64,000 bases of DNA. Origin: Zafaria cholistanensis (GTDB lineage: Bacteria; Actinomycetota; Actinomycetes; Actinomycetales; Micrococcaceae). Shown here piece by piece: positions 33,325 to 44,354 of this stretch; position 1 is the stretch's first letter; the number at the start of each line of letters is the position of its first letter. Both the position numbers and the translations under genes were made by a program. The notes below the pieces were generated by a model. The model saw nothing but the letters and a program-made list of their open reading frames with translations, was not told where the DNA came from and made no database searches. The stretch is taken from positions 62,001 to 126,000 of the forward strand of contig NZ_BKDJ01000003.1 in the NCBI RefSeq assembly GCF_008580665.1. The letters are read 5' to 3'.

Positions 33325-34509
33325 CTATTTCCGGGCGGGCGGGACCTTGCGGCCGCGCAGGAACGGGCGGCCAAGCGGCTCAACGAAGCGCGTGGCCACC
33401 GGCCCCAGAACCGCCAGCAGCATCACGTAGGCCGTGGCCAGGGCGGCCAGTTGGCCGTGGACCGCCCCGGAGGCAATGGCGAGCCCGGCAATGACGATGG
33501 AAAACTCGCCGCGGGCGATCAGCGCCGCTCCCGCGCGCAGCCGGCCGGGCACCCCGATGCCCGCATGCCTGGCGGCCCAGGCCCCGGTCGCCACCTTGGT
33601 CGCCGAGGTCACCAGTGCCAGTCCGACCGCCAGCCCCAGCACCGGGGGAATGGAGTGCGGATCGGTGCTCAGCCCGAAGAGCACGAAGAACAGGGCGGCG
33701 AAGAGGTCCCGCAGCGGTTCCAGCAGCTTGGCCGCCGAATGGGCGGTGGAGCCGGAGATCGCGATGCCCAGCAGGAACGCGCCCACGGCCGCGGACACCT
33801 GCAGGGTCGAGGCCAGCCCTGCCACCAGCAGGGCGGCTCCGATGAGCTTGAGCAGGAAGTTTTCGCGGTCCGGGGAATGCACCAGACGGGAAATCTGCGG
33901 GCCGAAGCGCAGCGCCATGAGCAGCACGGCGGTCACGGCCAGCAGCGCGACCGCCACGGTGCGCAATCCGCCCCAGAGGCTCAGGCCGGCCAGGCCCGCG
34001 GTGAGGATGGGCAGGTAGACGGCCATGGCCAGGTCCTCGAGCACCAAAATGGTGAGCACCACCGGGGTTTCGCGGTTTCCCAGCCGGCCGAGGTCGGTGA
34101 GGACCTTGGCCACGATGCCCGAGGAGGAGATGTAGGTGACGCCGCCGAGCACCAGCGCGCCCGGGGCACCCCACCCGAGGATGAGCGCCAGCGCCGCGCC
34201 CGGGGTGAAGTTCAGTACCAGGTCGACCACGCCGGCCTGCCAGGAGCCCTTCAGGCCCGTGACCAGTTCCCGGGCGGTGTATTCGAGCCCGAGCATCAAC
34301 AGCAGCAGGACGACGCCGATTTCGCTGGCGATGTGCCCGAACTCTCCCAGGCCCACCAGCGGGACGAAGCCGCCGGCCCCGAGGGCGAGTCCGCCGAGCA
34401 GGTACAGCGGGACGGGGGACATGCCCACACGCGCGGCCAGCCGGCCCAGCAGCCCCAACCCGAGGAAGATGGCGCCGAGTTCGATGAGGATCAACGTGGT
34501 GTGGTGCAC
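33325..34509 (-). CDS. khtU: K+/H+ antiporter membrane subunit, KefB/KhtU-type (CPA2)
   Basis: A 394-residue CPA2-family exchanger with about 12 helices. The typical YISSSGIVAKVLTDLG segment and SGSTAHSAAKLLEPLRDLFAALFFVLFG blocks are present. No NAD-binding TrkA-N domain is attached. The GTG start at 34509 lies 13 bases after a separate TrkA-C regulatory gene; the longer frame to 34737 is shadow of that gene. The order regulator-then-antiporter matches khtTU of Bacillus, a potassium/proton antiporter. It should expel K+ under alkaline or dialdehyde stress. Confidence 0.82.
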   Translation of the reverse strand: MHHTTLILIELGAIFLGLGLLGRLAARVGMSPVPLYLLGGLALGAGGFVPLVGLGEFGHIASEIGVVLLLLMLGLEYTARELVTGLKGSWQAGVVDLVLNFTPGAALALILGWGAPGALVLGGVTYISSSGIVAKVLTDLGRLGNRETPVVLTILVLEDLAMAVYLPILTAGLAGLSLWGGLRTVAVALLAVTAVLLMALRFGPQISRLVHSPDRENFLLKLIGAALLVAGLASTLQVSAAVGAFLLGIAISGSTAHSAAKLLEPLRDLFAALFFVLFGLSTDPHSIPPVLGLAVGLALVTSATKVATGAWAARHAGIGVPGRLRAGAALIARGEFSIVIAGLAIASGAVHGQLAALATAYVMLLAVLGPVATRFVEPLGRPFLRGRKVPPARK

Positions 34510-34522
34510 GCGCCCGTCCGGC

Positions 34523-35005
34523 CTAGCCCTCGCTGATGATGCGGGCGGCCGCCTCCAGCCCGGCGGTGGTGCCGACGGCCACCAGGACGTCGCCGGCCTG
34601 CAGTTCGAAGTCCGGCCCGGGGGAGGGGATGACCCCGCCGGCACGGGAGACGGCCACCACCGAGGCGCCGGTGCGGGTGCGCATGCGGGTGTCCCCCAGG
34701 GTCTGGTCGGCGTAGGGGCTGTCGGCGCTGAGCACAAACTGCTGGGTGTTGATCCCGGGCAGTTCGCTGTGCTGGTCCGTCAGCTGGGCCACCAGCTGGG
34801 GAGCCCCCAGCATGCCGCCAAGGGCGGCCGCCTCGAGGGGGGTCAGGGGCAGCGACGCGGCACACGCATCGGGGTCGTCCGCCTCGGAAACAATGAGTTC
34901 GATTTGCCCGTCGCGCATGACCACGACGCCGACGCGGCGCCCGTTGGCCAGCGTGATTTCGCGGCGCACCCCGATCCCGGGCAGCGGCGTTTCTTCCATG
35001 TCCAT
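34523..35005 (-). CDS. khtT: TrkA-C domain regulatory subunit (KhtT-like)
   Basis: 160 residues. The N-terminal half (MDMEETPLPGIGVRREITLANGRRVGVVVMRDG split over two strands) is typical of KhtT. The C-terminal half is an RCK_C/TrkA-C domain (QLTDQHSELPGINTQQ..., then TGASVVAVSRAGGVIPSPGPDFELQAGDVLVAVG), which in relatives binds ligands such as c-di-AMP. It is the first gene of a two-gene leftward transcript with the antiporter. ATG 34999 is an alternative start. Confidence 0.85.
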   Translation of the reverse strand: MDMEETPLPGIGVRREITLANGRRVGVVVMRDGQIELIVSEADDPDACAASLPLTPLEAAALGGMLGAPQLVAQLTDQHSELPGINTQQFVLSADSPYADQTLGDTRMRTRTGASVVAVSRAGGVIPSPGPDFELQAGDVLVAVGTTAGLEAAARIISEG

Positions 35006-35039
35006 GCGATAACCATAGGACTCCGCCGGCCGGATGGGG

Positions 35040-35495
35040 TCAGCTGTCGGTGGCCTGCTCCGCGGCGGCGTCCGGGCGGAAGTCGCGCCTGATCTGGGCC
35101 ACCCCCTCGGCGGGAATCTCGAAGCCGAGGTCGTGGCCGGGGTTCAGGACCAGGCCGGCCCCGGAGAGGTGGTCCACCACGGACGCGCCCAGCACGCGCA
35201 CCGCGAAGGGGGCCTCCTCGATGTAGGCGCCCGGGATGCGGGCCGGATGGGTGAACAGCGCGACGACGGGCTGGTTGTCCGCGTTCTGCAGCAGCATGGG
35301 CTGCACCTGCGGGGACGACTCGTCCACCTTTTCGCGGCTGAGAAAGAAGACCTCGGAGTTCAGGAAGGTGGCGATGACCTCGCCGGCCTCCACCCTGTTC
35401 TCCTGGCCGGCCTTCAGCACCGTCTCGAGGTGGGTCTGCGGCTGGGACCAGTCGGTCCCGGATTCGGTGGTCTGCGGGGTGGTTTCATCACTCAT
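35040..35495 (-). CDS. SseB-domain protein
   Basis: The 151-residue cytoplasmic protein (ATG 35495) has the SseB fold pattern: LETVLKAGQENRVEAGEVIATFLNSEVFFLSRE, then LLQNADNQPVVALFTHPARIP and a C-terminal LVLNPGHDLGFEIPAEGVAQIRRDF. SseB-domain proteins are small housekeeping or secretion-related proteins of mostly unknown function in actinobacteria. It is divergent from fumarase. A frame open to 35612 adds Arg-rich residues without support. Confidence 0.8.
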   Translation of the reverse strand: MSDETTPQTTESGTDWSQPQTHLETVLKAGQENRVEAGEVIATFLNSEVFFLSREKVDESSPQVQPMLLQNADNQPVVALFTHPARIPGAYIEEAPFAVRVLGASVVDHLSGAGLVLNPGHDLGFEIPAEGVAQIRRDFRPDAAAEQATDS

Positions 35496-35681
35496 CTCCC
35501 CACCCGACCACGGCCGCGTGCCACAGTGCAACCCAACCGGCCCGGCGGGTCCCCGCCGCCGCCGTCGTGCCCGCGCGGGCACCGAAACCCGGGACGTGGC
35601 CCGCGACACCAAATACAGGTGTGCGCCGCCGACGTCTTACAGTGGTTGATGCCCAGTTTGTAGCCACTGCGAGGAAGCGCC

Positions 35682-37388
<1,707 letters not shown>

Positions 37389-37454
37389 CGGCAGGTCCCG
37401 GCAGCCGTTGGGCTCCGGGGGCCCCGGGCGGCAGCCGGCCCGACCCGAAGGCCG

Positions 37455-37498
37455 GAAGGACGGCGGCGGAACGCAGGTTCCGCCGCCGTCCTTCTTTT
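37455..37498 (+). terminator. Rho-independent terminator of fumarase gene
   Basis: Perfect 18-bp stem (GAAGGACGGCGGCGGAAC, 37455-37472, and its complement 37477-37494), loop GCAG, followed by TTTT. Confidence 0.93.
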
Positions 37499-37501
37499 GG
37501 T

Positions 37502-37571
37502 GTGCAGGACTGGGCGTGCCGGACTGTGTGTGCCGGACCGGGTGTGCCGGACTGCGTGTGCCGGGCCGGGC
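37502..37571 (+). repeat. 14-bp tandem repeat, 5 copies
   Basis: The units run GTGCAGGACTGGGC, GTGCCGGACTGTGT, GTGCCGGACCGGGT, GTGCCGGACTGCGT and GTGCCGGGCCGGGC. They start 3 bases after the fumarase terminator and end before the VanY stop. The longest intergenic array in the window. Confidence 0.9.
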
Positions 37572-37584
37572 CTGCCGGAGCCGT

Positions 37585-38373
37585 TCAGGCGGGCAGGCCC
37601 AAGGCCCACCGCGGGAAGGTGGCCGGGTACCACGGCGGGTGCTCCGGGGCGGGACGCAGCACGTGCCGGGGCCGTGCTGCGGCGGCGGCCCGGCGTTCCA
37701 GGCGCTCGGTGTAGGCCTCGAGGGTCTCGTCGCCGAGCGCGGCCATCTCCTGCGCGGGCCCGGCGCCGAGGAAGCGCAGGTGCCATGGCTCGTAGCGGAA
37801 TCCGGTGACCTGCTCCAGGCCCTCGGGGTAGCGGACGACGAACCCGTATTCGGCGGCATGGGCGGCGACCCACTGCCCCGCCGCGGTGTCCCCGAAGCAG
37901 GCCAGCAGCGAACATTCGCCGCTGGCCAGGCCGATGTCCGCGGCCAGTCCGGTCTGGTGCTCGCTGGTCCCGGGCCGGGCGGAGATTTGGGCCGCGTAGG
38001 CGGCGCCGTACCTGCGCGTGTAGCCGGCATAGAGGGCCTCCTGCTGCGCGTAGCTGCGGTAGGCGCTTTCAATCCGCAGGGCATGCCCCGCGCCGGCGGC
38101 CGCGGCGAGCAGGCGGCGCAGGGACGCCGCCGCTTCCGGGACCATCCGGTGGCCGGAACCGGCGTCGGCGAGCCGGGCGGGCTCGTAGTCCAGCGGTTCC
38201 AGCGGATGCAGGGCGTTGACCAGGACCACCAGGGAGGGATCGGCCACCAGGGAGGACTCCTGCGCGGGGGTGCCGGCGGCGTCGTCCACCGGCCCCGCCA
38301 CCGCGGCGGGAACCGGCAGCAACGCGGCGGCAAGCAGCGCTGCCAGTGCGAGGGCGGCACGTGTCCTGTACAT
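37585..38373 (-). CDS. D-alanyl-D-alanine carboxypeptidase, VanY/M15B type
   Basis: The 262-residue precursor (ATG 38373, GAAGG before it; longer in-frame starts at 38406 and 38451 exist) has a Sec signal peptide ending near AAVAG. The domain carries SAYRSYAQQEALY, then the zinc motif SEHQTGLAADIG (H and D ligands) and EPWHLRF with the third ligand histidine. It trims the terminal D-Ala of peptidoglycan peptides outside the membrane. Two cysteines (GECSLLACFGD) may pair. It is divergent from dcd. Confidence 0.88.
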   Translation of the reverse strand: MYRTRAALALAALLAAALLPVPAAVAGPVDDAAGTPAQESSLVADPSLVVLVNALHPLEPLDYEPARLADAGSGHRMVPEAAASLRRLLAAAAGAGHALRIESAYRSYAQQEALYAGYTRRYGAAYAAQISARPGTSEHQTGLAADIGLASGECSLLACFGDTAAGQWVAAHAAEYGFVVRYPEGLEQVTGFRYEPWHLRFLGAGPAQEMAALGDETLEAYTERLERRAAAAARPRHVLRPAPEHPPWYPATFPRWALGLPA

Positions 38374-38574
38374 CCGGGCCTTCGTTCGGGTGCCCCGGCG
38401 GGGCATCGCTGGATTGGGTCGTGGTCTCGGTCCTGCGTTTTGGTCGTGCATTTTTAGTCCGGGGTGCGGGCCGGGACGCACCCCGCGCCCCCAGCGTATC
38501 GGGACCCGGGGGGCGGCGTCAGCACCGCCGCGACACGGACTCCGGGCGTGGTTCCGAGGGGATATTGTGGTGGG

Positions 38575-39156
38575 GTGCTGATCTCCGACCGCGACATCCG
38601 GACCGAACTCGACGCCGGGCGCATTGCGCTTGACCCCCTCGACCTGCAGATGGTCCAACCCTCCAGCGTCGACGTGCGGCTCGACCGTTTCTTCCGCCTC
38701 TTCGACAACCACAAGTACGCGCACATCGACCCGTCGGAGGACCAGCCTGAGCTGACCCGCCTGGTCGAGGTCGAGGCGGACGAGCCGTTCATCCTGCACC
38801 CGGGGGAGTTCGTGCTGGGTTCCACCTACGAAACCGTCACGCTGCCGGAGGACATCGCCGCCCGGCTGGAGGGCAAGTCCTCGCTGGGCCGGCTGGGCCT
38901 GCTCACGCACTCCACCGCCGGGTTCATCGACCCGGGCTTTTCCGGGCACGTCACGCTGGAGCTGTCCAACGTCGCGACGCTGCCGATCAAGCTGTGGCCG
39001 GGCATGAAGATCGGCCAGCTGTGCTTCTTCCGGCTCTCCTCCCCGGCCGAGTACCCCTACGGTTCCGGCGAGTACGGCAGCCGCTACCAGGGCCAGCGCG
39101 GGCCGACGGCCTCGCGCAGCTTCCTCAACTTCCACCGGACCCGGCTGGAAGGCTAG
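38575..39156 (+). CDS. dcd: dCTP deaminase
   Basis: The 193-residue protein from GTG 38575 begins [21 protein letters not shown], the universal Dcd start; an open frame from 38464 is discarded. [33 protein letters not shown] holds the nucleotide-binding serines and arginine and the catalytic glutamate (in two parts). [18 protein letters not shown] is the C-terminal lid. In some actinobacteria (M. tuberculosis) Dcd also has dUTPase activity, which would yield dUMP directly; this cannot be judged from sequence here. Confidence 0.95.
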   Translation: MLISDRDIRTELDAGRIALDPLDLQMVQPSSVDVRLDRFFRLFDNHKYAHIDPSEDQPELTRLVEVEADEPFILHPGEFVLGSTYETVTLPEDIAARLEGKSSLGRLGLLTHSTAGFIDPGFSGHVTLELSNVATLPIKLWPGMKIGQLCFFRLSSPAEYPYGSGEYGSRYQGQRGPTASRSFLNFHRTRLEG

Positions 39157-39396
39157 CCGCGCGCCGAAAAGTGGCGCGTTAGTGCGGTGTCTTCCGGAAA
39201 AGTGCGGGGCTTCCGCCCAACAGGCCGCTCGCCGGTGGCGCACTTGCCCGCAAGGACCTGTGGATAAACGCTTTCGGCGTCCCGCAGACGGGCAGGATGT
39301 GCGTATGAGCCAGCGGCGCGGCCTACCGCACCACCGCCGCCCGTGTCCTCGGAATCCCGCTGCCGGCCTTCGGCATTATTCGCGCAGGACCCGCAC

Positions 39397-40728
39397 TTAC
39401 ACGTCACTTTTCGCCGGGGAACGGACGGGGAGCAGGAGCAGCAGGCCCGCCAGGAGCACTGCGGCGATGCCCAGGATGCCGTAGCGCTGGGCCTGGCCCT
39501 CCGCCACGTGCGGGGCGGCCAGCGCGATCGCGGCGGCGAAGAGCGTCGGGGCCAGGAAGCTGACCGCCCGCCCGGTGGTGGCGTACAGCCCGAAGAGCTC
39601 CCCCTCCCGGCCGGTCTTCGCCAGGCGGGCCAGGAAGGCGCGGGAGGAGGACTGGGCCGGGCCGACGAACAGGCACAGCAGCAGCCCGAACACCCAGAAC
39701 CCGGCAGCCCCCGGCGAGAGGAACAGGCCCACCGCGGTGGCCAGCAGCCCGGCCAGGGACCACACGATCACCCGCTTGGGCCCCACCCTGTCATCGAGCG
39801 CGCCGCCGGCGACGGCTCCGGCGGCCGCCACCACGTTGCCGGCGATCGCAAAAACGATGACCTCGGAAAGCGCGAAGCCGAACGTGCCCGCCGCGATGAC
39901 GCCGCCGAAGGCGAACACCGCCGCCAGCCCGTCGCGGAAGACCGCGCTGGCTCCCAGGAAGAAGAGGGTGTGCGGTTCGGAGCGGGCCAGCCCGGCAACG
40001 GTGCGCCCCAGTCTCCGGTAGGAGGCCAGGATGCCGGGGCGGGCGGAGGCGGCCGGGCGCGGCAGCTCGGGGACGGCGAAGAGCACCGGCAGCCCGAAGA
40101 CCAGGAACCAGGTGGCGGAGAATACGGCCACCAGGCGCAGGTTCAGGGCGCCCTCCTCGGATGCCCCCGGCCAGTCGAAGGCCGGCTGGACAAAGAGGAC
40201 CAGCACCAGGGCCAGGGCCGCAATGCCGCCGAGGTAGCCCATGCCCCAGCCGAAGCCGGAGACCCGGCCCACCGTCCGCGGGGTGGAGACCTGCGGGAGC
40301 ATCGCGTTGTAGTTCACCGTGGCGAACTCCGCGAACACGCTGGCCAGCGCAATCAGCGCGACGCCGGGCAGCAGGTACTCCGGGGAGGGGAACACGAAGA
40401 AGCAGGCGGCGGTGGCCAACGTCACCAGCACGGTATTCACGCCCAGCCAGTACTTCCGCCGGCCTCCGGCGTCGGAGCGCTGTCCGGCCACCGGGGCGAG
40501 TACGGCGATCGCGACGCCGGCGACGGCGAGCGCGTTGCCGAGCACCACCGAGTTGGCGTCCGTCTCGCCGAAGGCTTCGCTGGTCAGGTAGACGGTGAAC
40601 ACGAAGGTGGTCATCACCGCGTTGATGGCTGCGGAGCCCCAGTCCCATGCGGCCCAGGCCAGGACCTGGGGGGTGTTCGGCCGGCGCGCGGCGGAGGGAA
40701 CCGCGGCGGCGGCCGGCTGTTCGATCAT
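39397..40728 (-). CDS. MFS transporter, UMF1/Atg22-like
   Basis: 443 residues (ATG 40728). AWAAWDWGSAAINAVMTTFVFTVYL at the N-terminus and FATVNYNAMLPQVSTPRTVGRVSGFGWGMGYLGG are signatures of the UMF1 (Atg22-like) branch of the major facilitator superfamily, with 11-12 helices. Yeast Atg22 exports amino acids from the vacuole; bacterial substrates are unknown. The 240 bp between dcd and its stop (39157-39396) hold no gene I can support. Confidence 0.85.
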   Translation of the reverse strand: MIEQPAAAAVPSAARRPNTPQVLAWAAWDWGSAAINAVMTTFVFTVYLTSEAFGETDANSVVLGNALAVAGVAIAVLAPVAGQRSDAGGRRKYWLGVNTVLVTLATAACFFVFPSPEYLLPGVALIALASVFAEFATVNYNAMLPQVSTPRTVGRVSGFGWGMGYLGGIAALALVLVLFVQPAFDWPGASEEGALNLRLVAVFSATWFLVFGLPVLFAVPELPRPAASARPGILASYRRLGRTVAGLARSEPHTLFFLGASAVFRDGLAAVFAFGGVIAAGTFGFALSEVIVFAIAGNVVAAAGAVAGGALDDRVGPKRVIVWSLAGLLATAVGLFLSPGAAGFWVFGLLLCLFVGPAQSSSRAFLARLAKTGREGELFGLYATTGRAVSFLAPTLFAAAIALAAPHVAEGQAQRYGILGIAAVLLAGLLLLLPVRSPAKSDV

Positions 40729-40881
40729 GGCTGCATGGTAACGCTTTGGCACTGATCCCGGCCGGATGCGCGGGCCCGGGCCGGGGGGCGCGTCCGTGCC
40801 CTGTTAAGCTGGAGGCAGCCCTTGACCACCTGCTTCGAGCCCTGCGCGCCTTGAACAGACCCCGGCCCCCAGGAGATCATC

Positions 40882-43872
40882 GTGCTCGCCGTCCTCATCG
40901 CCCTCTTCGCGGTGGCCGTCGTCGCGCCCCTGGTCTTCCGCCGGTTTGGCCGCGGCACCTTCTACCTGTTGGGCGCGGTTCCGGCCGCCGGATTCGTCTG
41001 GCTCCTGGTGAATTTCGCCTCCTTCACGTCGGCCGCCCAGGCCGCGGCGTCCGGGGCCCCGAACGCCCCGCCTTCGCTGGTCCTTCCCTGGATCCCGAAC
41101 CTGGAGGTGGAACTCGCGTTCCGCATGGATGCGCTCTCGGCGGTGCTGTGCCTGCTGGTGCTCGGGGTGGGCGCGCTGGTGCTGGTCTACTGTGCCCGGT
41201 ACTTCAAAAATGAGGACGCCAACATCGGTCCGTTTGGTGCGCAGCTGCTTGCTTTCGCCGGCGCGATGTTCGGCCTGGTCACCGCCGACGACCTGGTCCT
41301 GCTGTTCATCTTCTGGGAGATGACCACCATCCTGTCCTACCTGCTGATCGGCTTTGCCCGGGACCGGATCTTCGCGCGCCGCTCGGCACTGCAGGCCCTG
41401 ATGGTGACGACCTTCGGCGGCCTGGCCATGCTGGTGGGCCTGGTGATGCTCGGCACGGCGGCCGGGACGTACCGGATCTCCGCGATCCTGGCCCAGGCTT
41501 CGGCGGGGGCGCCCCAGCTGGCCGGGACCTTCGTGGACGTGGCCGTGCTGCTGGTGCTCGTGGGCGCGGTTTCCAAGTCGGCGCTGGTCCCGTTCCACTT
41601 CTGGCTGCCCGGGGCGATGGCCGCCCCGACGCCGGTCTCCGCCTACCTGCACGCGGCGGCCATGGTGAAGGCCGGCGTCTACCTGGTGGCCCGGCTGGCC
41701 CCCGGTTTTTCCGATGCCGCCACCTGGCACATGACGACGGCGGTGCTCGGCCTGCTGACGATGCTTGTCGGGGGCTGGCACGCGCTGAAGCAGACCGACG
41801 TCAAGCTGGTGCTTGCCTACGGGACCGTCTCGCAGCTGGGCTTCCTGATCCTGGTCGTGGGACAGGGCACGGCGAACGCTGCCCTGGCGGGCCTGGCCCT
41901 GGTGCTCGCCCACGGGTTCTTCAAGGCCTCCCTGTTCCTGGTGGTCGGCATCATCGACCACCAGGCCGGCACCCGCGACCTGCGCCAGCTCTCCGGGCTG
42001 TGGCGCACCTCGCCGACGCTGTTCGCCGTGGCCGCGCTGTCCGCGGCCTCGATGGCGGGGGTGCCGCCCCTGTATGGGTTCGTCGCCAAGGAAGCCGTCC
42101 TCGAAACGCTGGTCCAGGGCGCCGGGCGCGGCGCGGCGGGTGGCTGGGTGCTGGCCGGCGTCGTGGCCGGCTCGGCGCTGACCGCCGCCTACAGCGCCCG
42201 CTTCCTGTGGGGCGCGTTCGCGACCAAGCCCGGGCTCCAGCCCACCGCGTTCCGGCGCCTGCCGGGCCTGTTCCTGGCCCCGCCGATGGTGCTGGCGGGC
42301 GCGAGCCTGGTCTGTGCGTTTGTTCCCCAGGTCCTGGAGGGGGCGATCGCCCCCTACGCGGCGCTGTTCCCGGCTCCGGCCGATCCGGTCCATCTGGGCC
42401 TGTGGCACGGGTTCACTCCCGCGTTGGGGCTGGGCGTGCTGGCGCTGGCCGCCGGTGCCGTCCTGTTTGTGCTGCGCGCCCCGGTGGCCGGTTTCCAGGA
42501 CCTGGCCCGCCCGGCCCTGGACGCGGAGCGCACCTACCGCAACCTCATCGGGGGCGTCGACAACGTCGCGGTCTGGGTCACCGGGCGCACCCAGCGCGGT
42601 TCGCTGGTGTTCTACCTGGGCGTGATCCTGACGGTCGCGCTGGTGGTGCCGGCGGTCGCCGCGATCCGCCTCGACACCCCCGTGCCGTCCTCGCTGCGCT
42701 GGTTCGACACCCCCGCGCAGCTGGTGGTGGGGCTGTGCATGGCGTTCGGGGCGGTCGCCGCGGTGCGGGCCAACCGCCGCTTCCTGGCCGTGCTGATGGT
42801 CTCCGTCACCGGGTATGGGTTGGCGCTGATGTTCGCGCTGCAGGGGGCCCCGGACCTGGCCCTCACCCAACTGCTGGTGGAAACCATCGTGCTGGTCGCG
42901 TTCGTGCTGGCGCTGCGCACGCTGCCCGTGGAGCTGTGGACCACCAACCCCTCCGGGCGCAGGGTCCTGCGGGCGCTGCTGGGCATCGCCTTCGCCGCGG
43001 CCATGATCTACATTGCCGCGACCGCCATGGCCTCGCGCACCGCCGCCCCCGTGTCGCTGGACTTCCCCGAACTGGCCTACTACGGGGGCGCGGGCAAGAA
43101 CATCGTCAACGTGACCCTCGTGGACCTGCGGGCCTGGGACACGTTTGGCGAGATTACCGTGCTCGCGGCCGCCGCCACCGGCGTCGCCAGCCTGATCTTC
43201 GTGCGCGGCCGCGGCGACCGGCGCCGGGCCACCGCGGACATCGCCAGCGGCAGCGTCGACCGCGGCTCCGAGGCGATCCACGCCCCCCGCCGCCGGGCCG
43301 CCGCGCTGCGCGTGGCCCGCAGCTTCGCCGTCTCCCGGCGCGAGGCCTGGCTGGTTGCCGGCCGGACGCTGGCCCCGGAACGGCGTTCGATCATCATTGA
43401 GGTGGTTACCCGGCTGATCTTCCACACGGTGCTGCTGTTCTCCATCTACCTGCTGCTGGCCGGGCACAACAGTCCCGGCGGCGGATTCGCCGGCGGCCTG
43501 TTCGCGGGCCTGGCCATGACGATCCGTTACCTGGCCGGCGGGCGTTTCGAGCTGGCCGAGGCCACCCCGATCACTCCCGGCACCCTGCTGGGGCTGGGGC
43601 TTGCGGTCGCCGGGTTCTCCGCCGTGCTGCCACTGGCCTTCGGTGGCCAGATCTTCCAGTCCGCCGCGTTCGAGTTCTCGCTGCCGCTGTTCGGGGACCA
43701 CAAATTCGTCAGCTCCACGATCTTCGACATCGGCGTGTACCTGGTGGTGGTGGGCCTGGTCGCCGACGTGCTGCGCAGCCTGGGCGGGGAAATCGACGAA
43801 CGCACCGAGGGGCGCGGCCCCACCGCACCCCACGGGGAACCCGAGGACGAGGAACTGGAGGCGGCCCGGTGA
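40882..43872 (+). CDS. mrpA: Na+/H+ antiporter Mrp subunit A with fused MrpB domain
   Basis: A 996-residue membrane protein starting at GTG 40882 with AGGAG 6 nt upstream. The first 600 residues are the NuoL-like proton-channel domain, including the LVTADDLVLLFIFWEMTTILSYLL and HAAAMVKAGVYLVARLAP blocks. The lysine and glutamate there serve proton transfer. Residues about 830-960 (HTVLLFSIYLLLAGHNSPGGGFAGGLFAG) are an MnhB domain, so MrpA and MrpB are one polypeptide. It heads a six-gene operon whose members overlap by 4-5 bases. The complex exports Na+ for protons and supports alkali and salt tolerance. Confidence 0.95.
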   Translation: MLAVLIALFAVAVVAPLVFRRFGRGTFYLLGAVPAAGFVWLLVNFASFTSAAQAAASGAPNAPPSLVLPWIPNLEVELAFRMDALSAVLCLLVLGVGALVLVYCARYFKNEDANIGPFGAQLLAFAGAMFGLVTADDLVLLFIFWEMTTILSYLLIGFARDRIFARRSALQALMVTTFGGLAMLVGLVMLGTAAGTYRISAILAQASAGAPQLAGTFVDVAVLLVLVGAVSKSALVPFHFWLPGAMAAPTPVSAYLHAAAMVKAGVYLVARLAPGFSDAATWHMTTAVLGLLTMLVGGWHALKQTDVKLVLAYGTVSQLGFLILVVGQGTANAALAGLALVLAHGFFKASLFLVVGIIDHQAGTRDLRQLSGLWRTSPTLFAVAALSAASMAGVPPLYGFVAKEAVLETLVQGAGRGAAGGWVLAGVVAGSALTAAYSARFLWGAFATKPGLQPTAFRRLPGLFLAPPMVLAGASLVCAFVPQVLEGAIAPYAALFPAPADPVHLGLWHGFTPALGLGVLALAAGAVLFVLRAPVAGFQDLARPALDAERTYRNLIGGVDNVAVWVTGRTQRGSLVFYLGVILTVALVVPAVAAIRLDTPVPSSLRWFDTPAQLVVGLCMAFGAVAAVRANRRFLAVLMVSVTGYGLALMFALQGAPDLALTQLLVETIVLVAFVLALRTLPVELWTTNPSGRRVLRALLGIAFAAAMIYIAATAMASRTAAPVSLDFPELAYYGGAGKNIVNVTLVDLRAWDTFGEITVLAAAATGVASLIFVRGRGDRRRATADIASGSVDRGSEAIHAPRRRAAALRVARSFAVSRREAWLVAGRTLAPERRSIIIEVVTRLIFHTVLLFSIYLLLAGHNSPGGGFAGGLFAGLAMTIRYLAGGRFELAEATPITPGTLLGLGLAVAGFSAVLPLAFGGQIFQSAAFEFSLPLFGDHKFVSSTIFDIGVYLVVVGLVADVLRSLGGEIDERTEGRGPTAPHGEPEDEELEAAR

Positions 43873-44354
43873 CCGTGAATGTGACTCTGCTGGCGGTGAT
43901 GGGCGTCATGTTCGCCACCGGCATCTACCTGCTGCTCGAGCGCAGCCTGACGCGGGTGCTGCTGGGCATCGTGCTGATCGGCAACGGAGCCAACCTGCTG
44001 CTCCTGGCCACCGGCGGCATCCCCGGCCTGGCCCCCCTCTACGTGGAGGGCGCCCCCGCCGGGGCCTACAGCGACCCGCTGCCCCAGGCGCTGATCCTGA
44101 CCGCGATCGTCATCACCTTCGCGGTCACCGCTCTCCTGCTGGCCATCATCTACCGCTCCTGGGTGATTGCGCGCCGCGACGAGGTCGTCGACGACGTCGA
44201 GGACCGCCGCGTCGCCGCCCAGTCGAGCTTCGACCCCGAGGAGGACACCGAGATCCCGCTCGAAACCACGGAATTCGACCCCGCGGCCATCCCTCCGCCA
44301 GTAGACGGCGCCGGAACGCCCGCCGGCGAGGCCGGCACCGGGGGGCCCCGGTGA
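43869..44354 (+). CDS. mrpC: Na+/H+ antiporter Mrp subunit C
   Basis: The 161-residue NuoK-like subunit with three helices (LLAVMGVMFATGIYLLLERS, LLGIVLIGNGANLLLLATGG and ALILTAIVITFAVTALLLAII). It has a long acidic C-terminal tail of about 60 residues not present in short MrpC homologues. GTG start overlaps the mrpA stop, and its own stop overlaps mrpD. Confidence 0.95.
   Translation: MTVNVTLLAVMGVMFATGIYLLLERSLTRVLLGIVLIGNGANLLLLATGGIPGLAPLYVEGAPAGAYSDPLPQALILTAIVITFAVTALLLAIIYRSWVIARRDEVVDDVEDRRVAAQSSFDPEEDTEIPLETTEFDPAAIPPPVDGAGTPAGEAGTGGPR

Noticed and set aside
39259-39267. A perfect DnaA box (TTATCCACA on the minus strand) in the gap after dcd
   Set aside because: It stands alone without further boxes, an AT-rich unwinding region, dnaA or dnaN, so it is not an origin.
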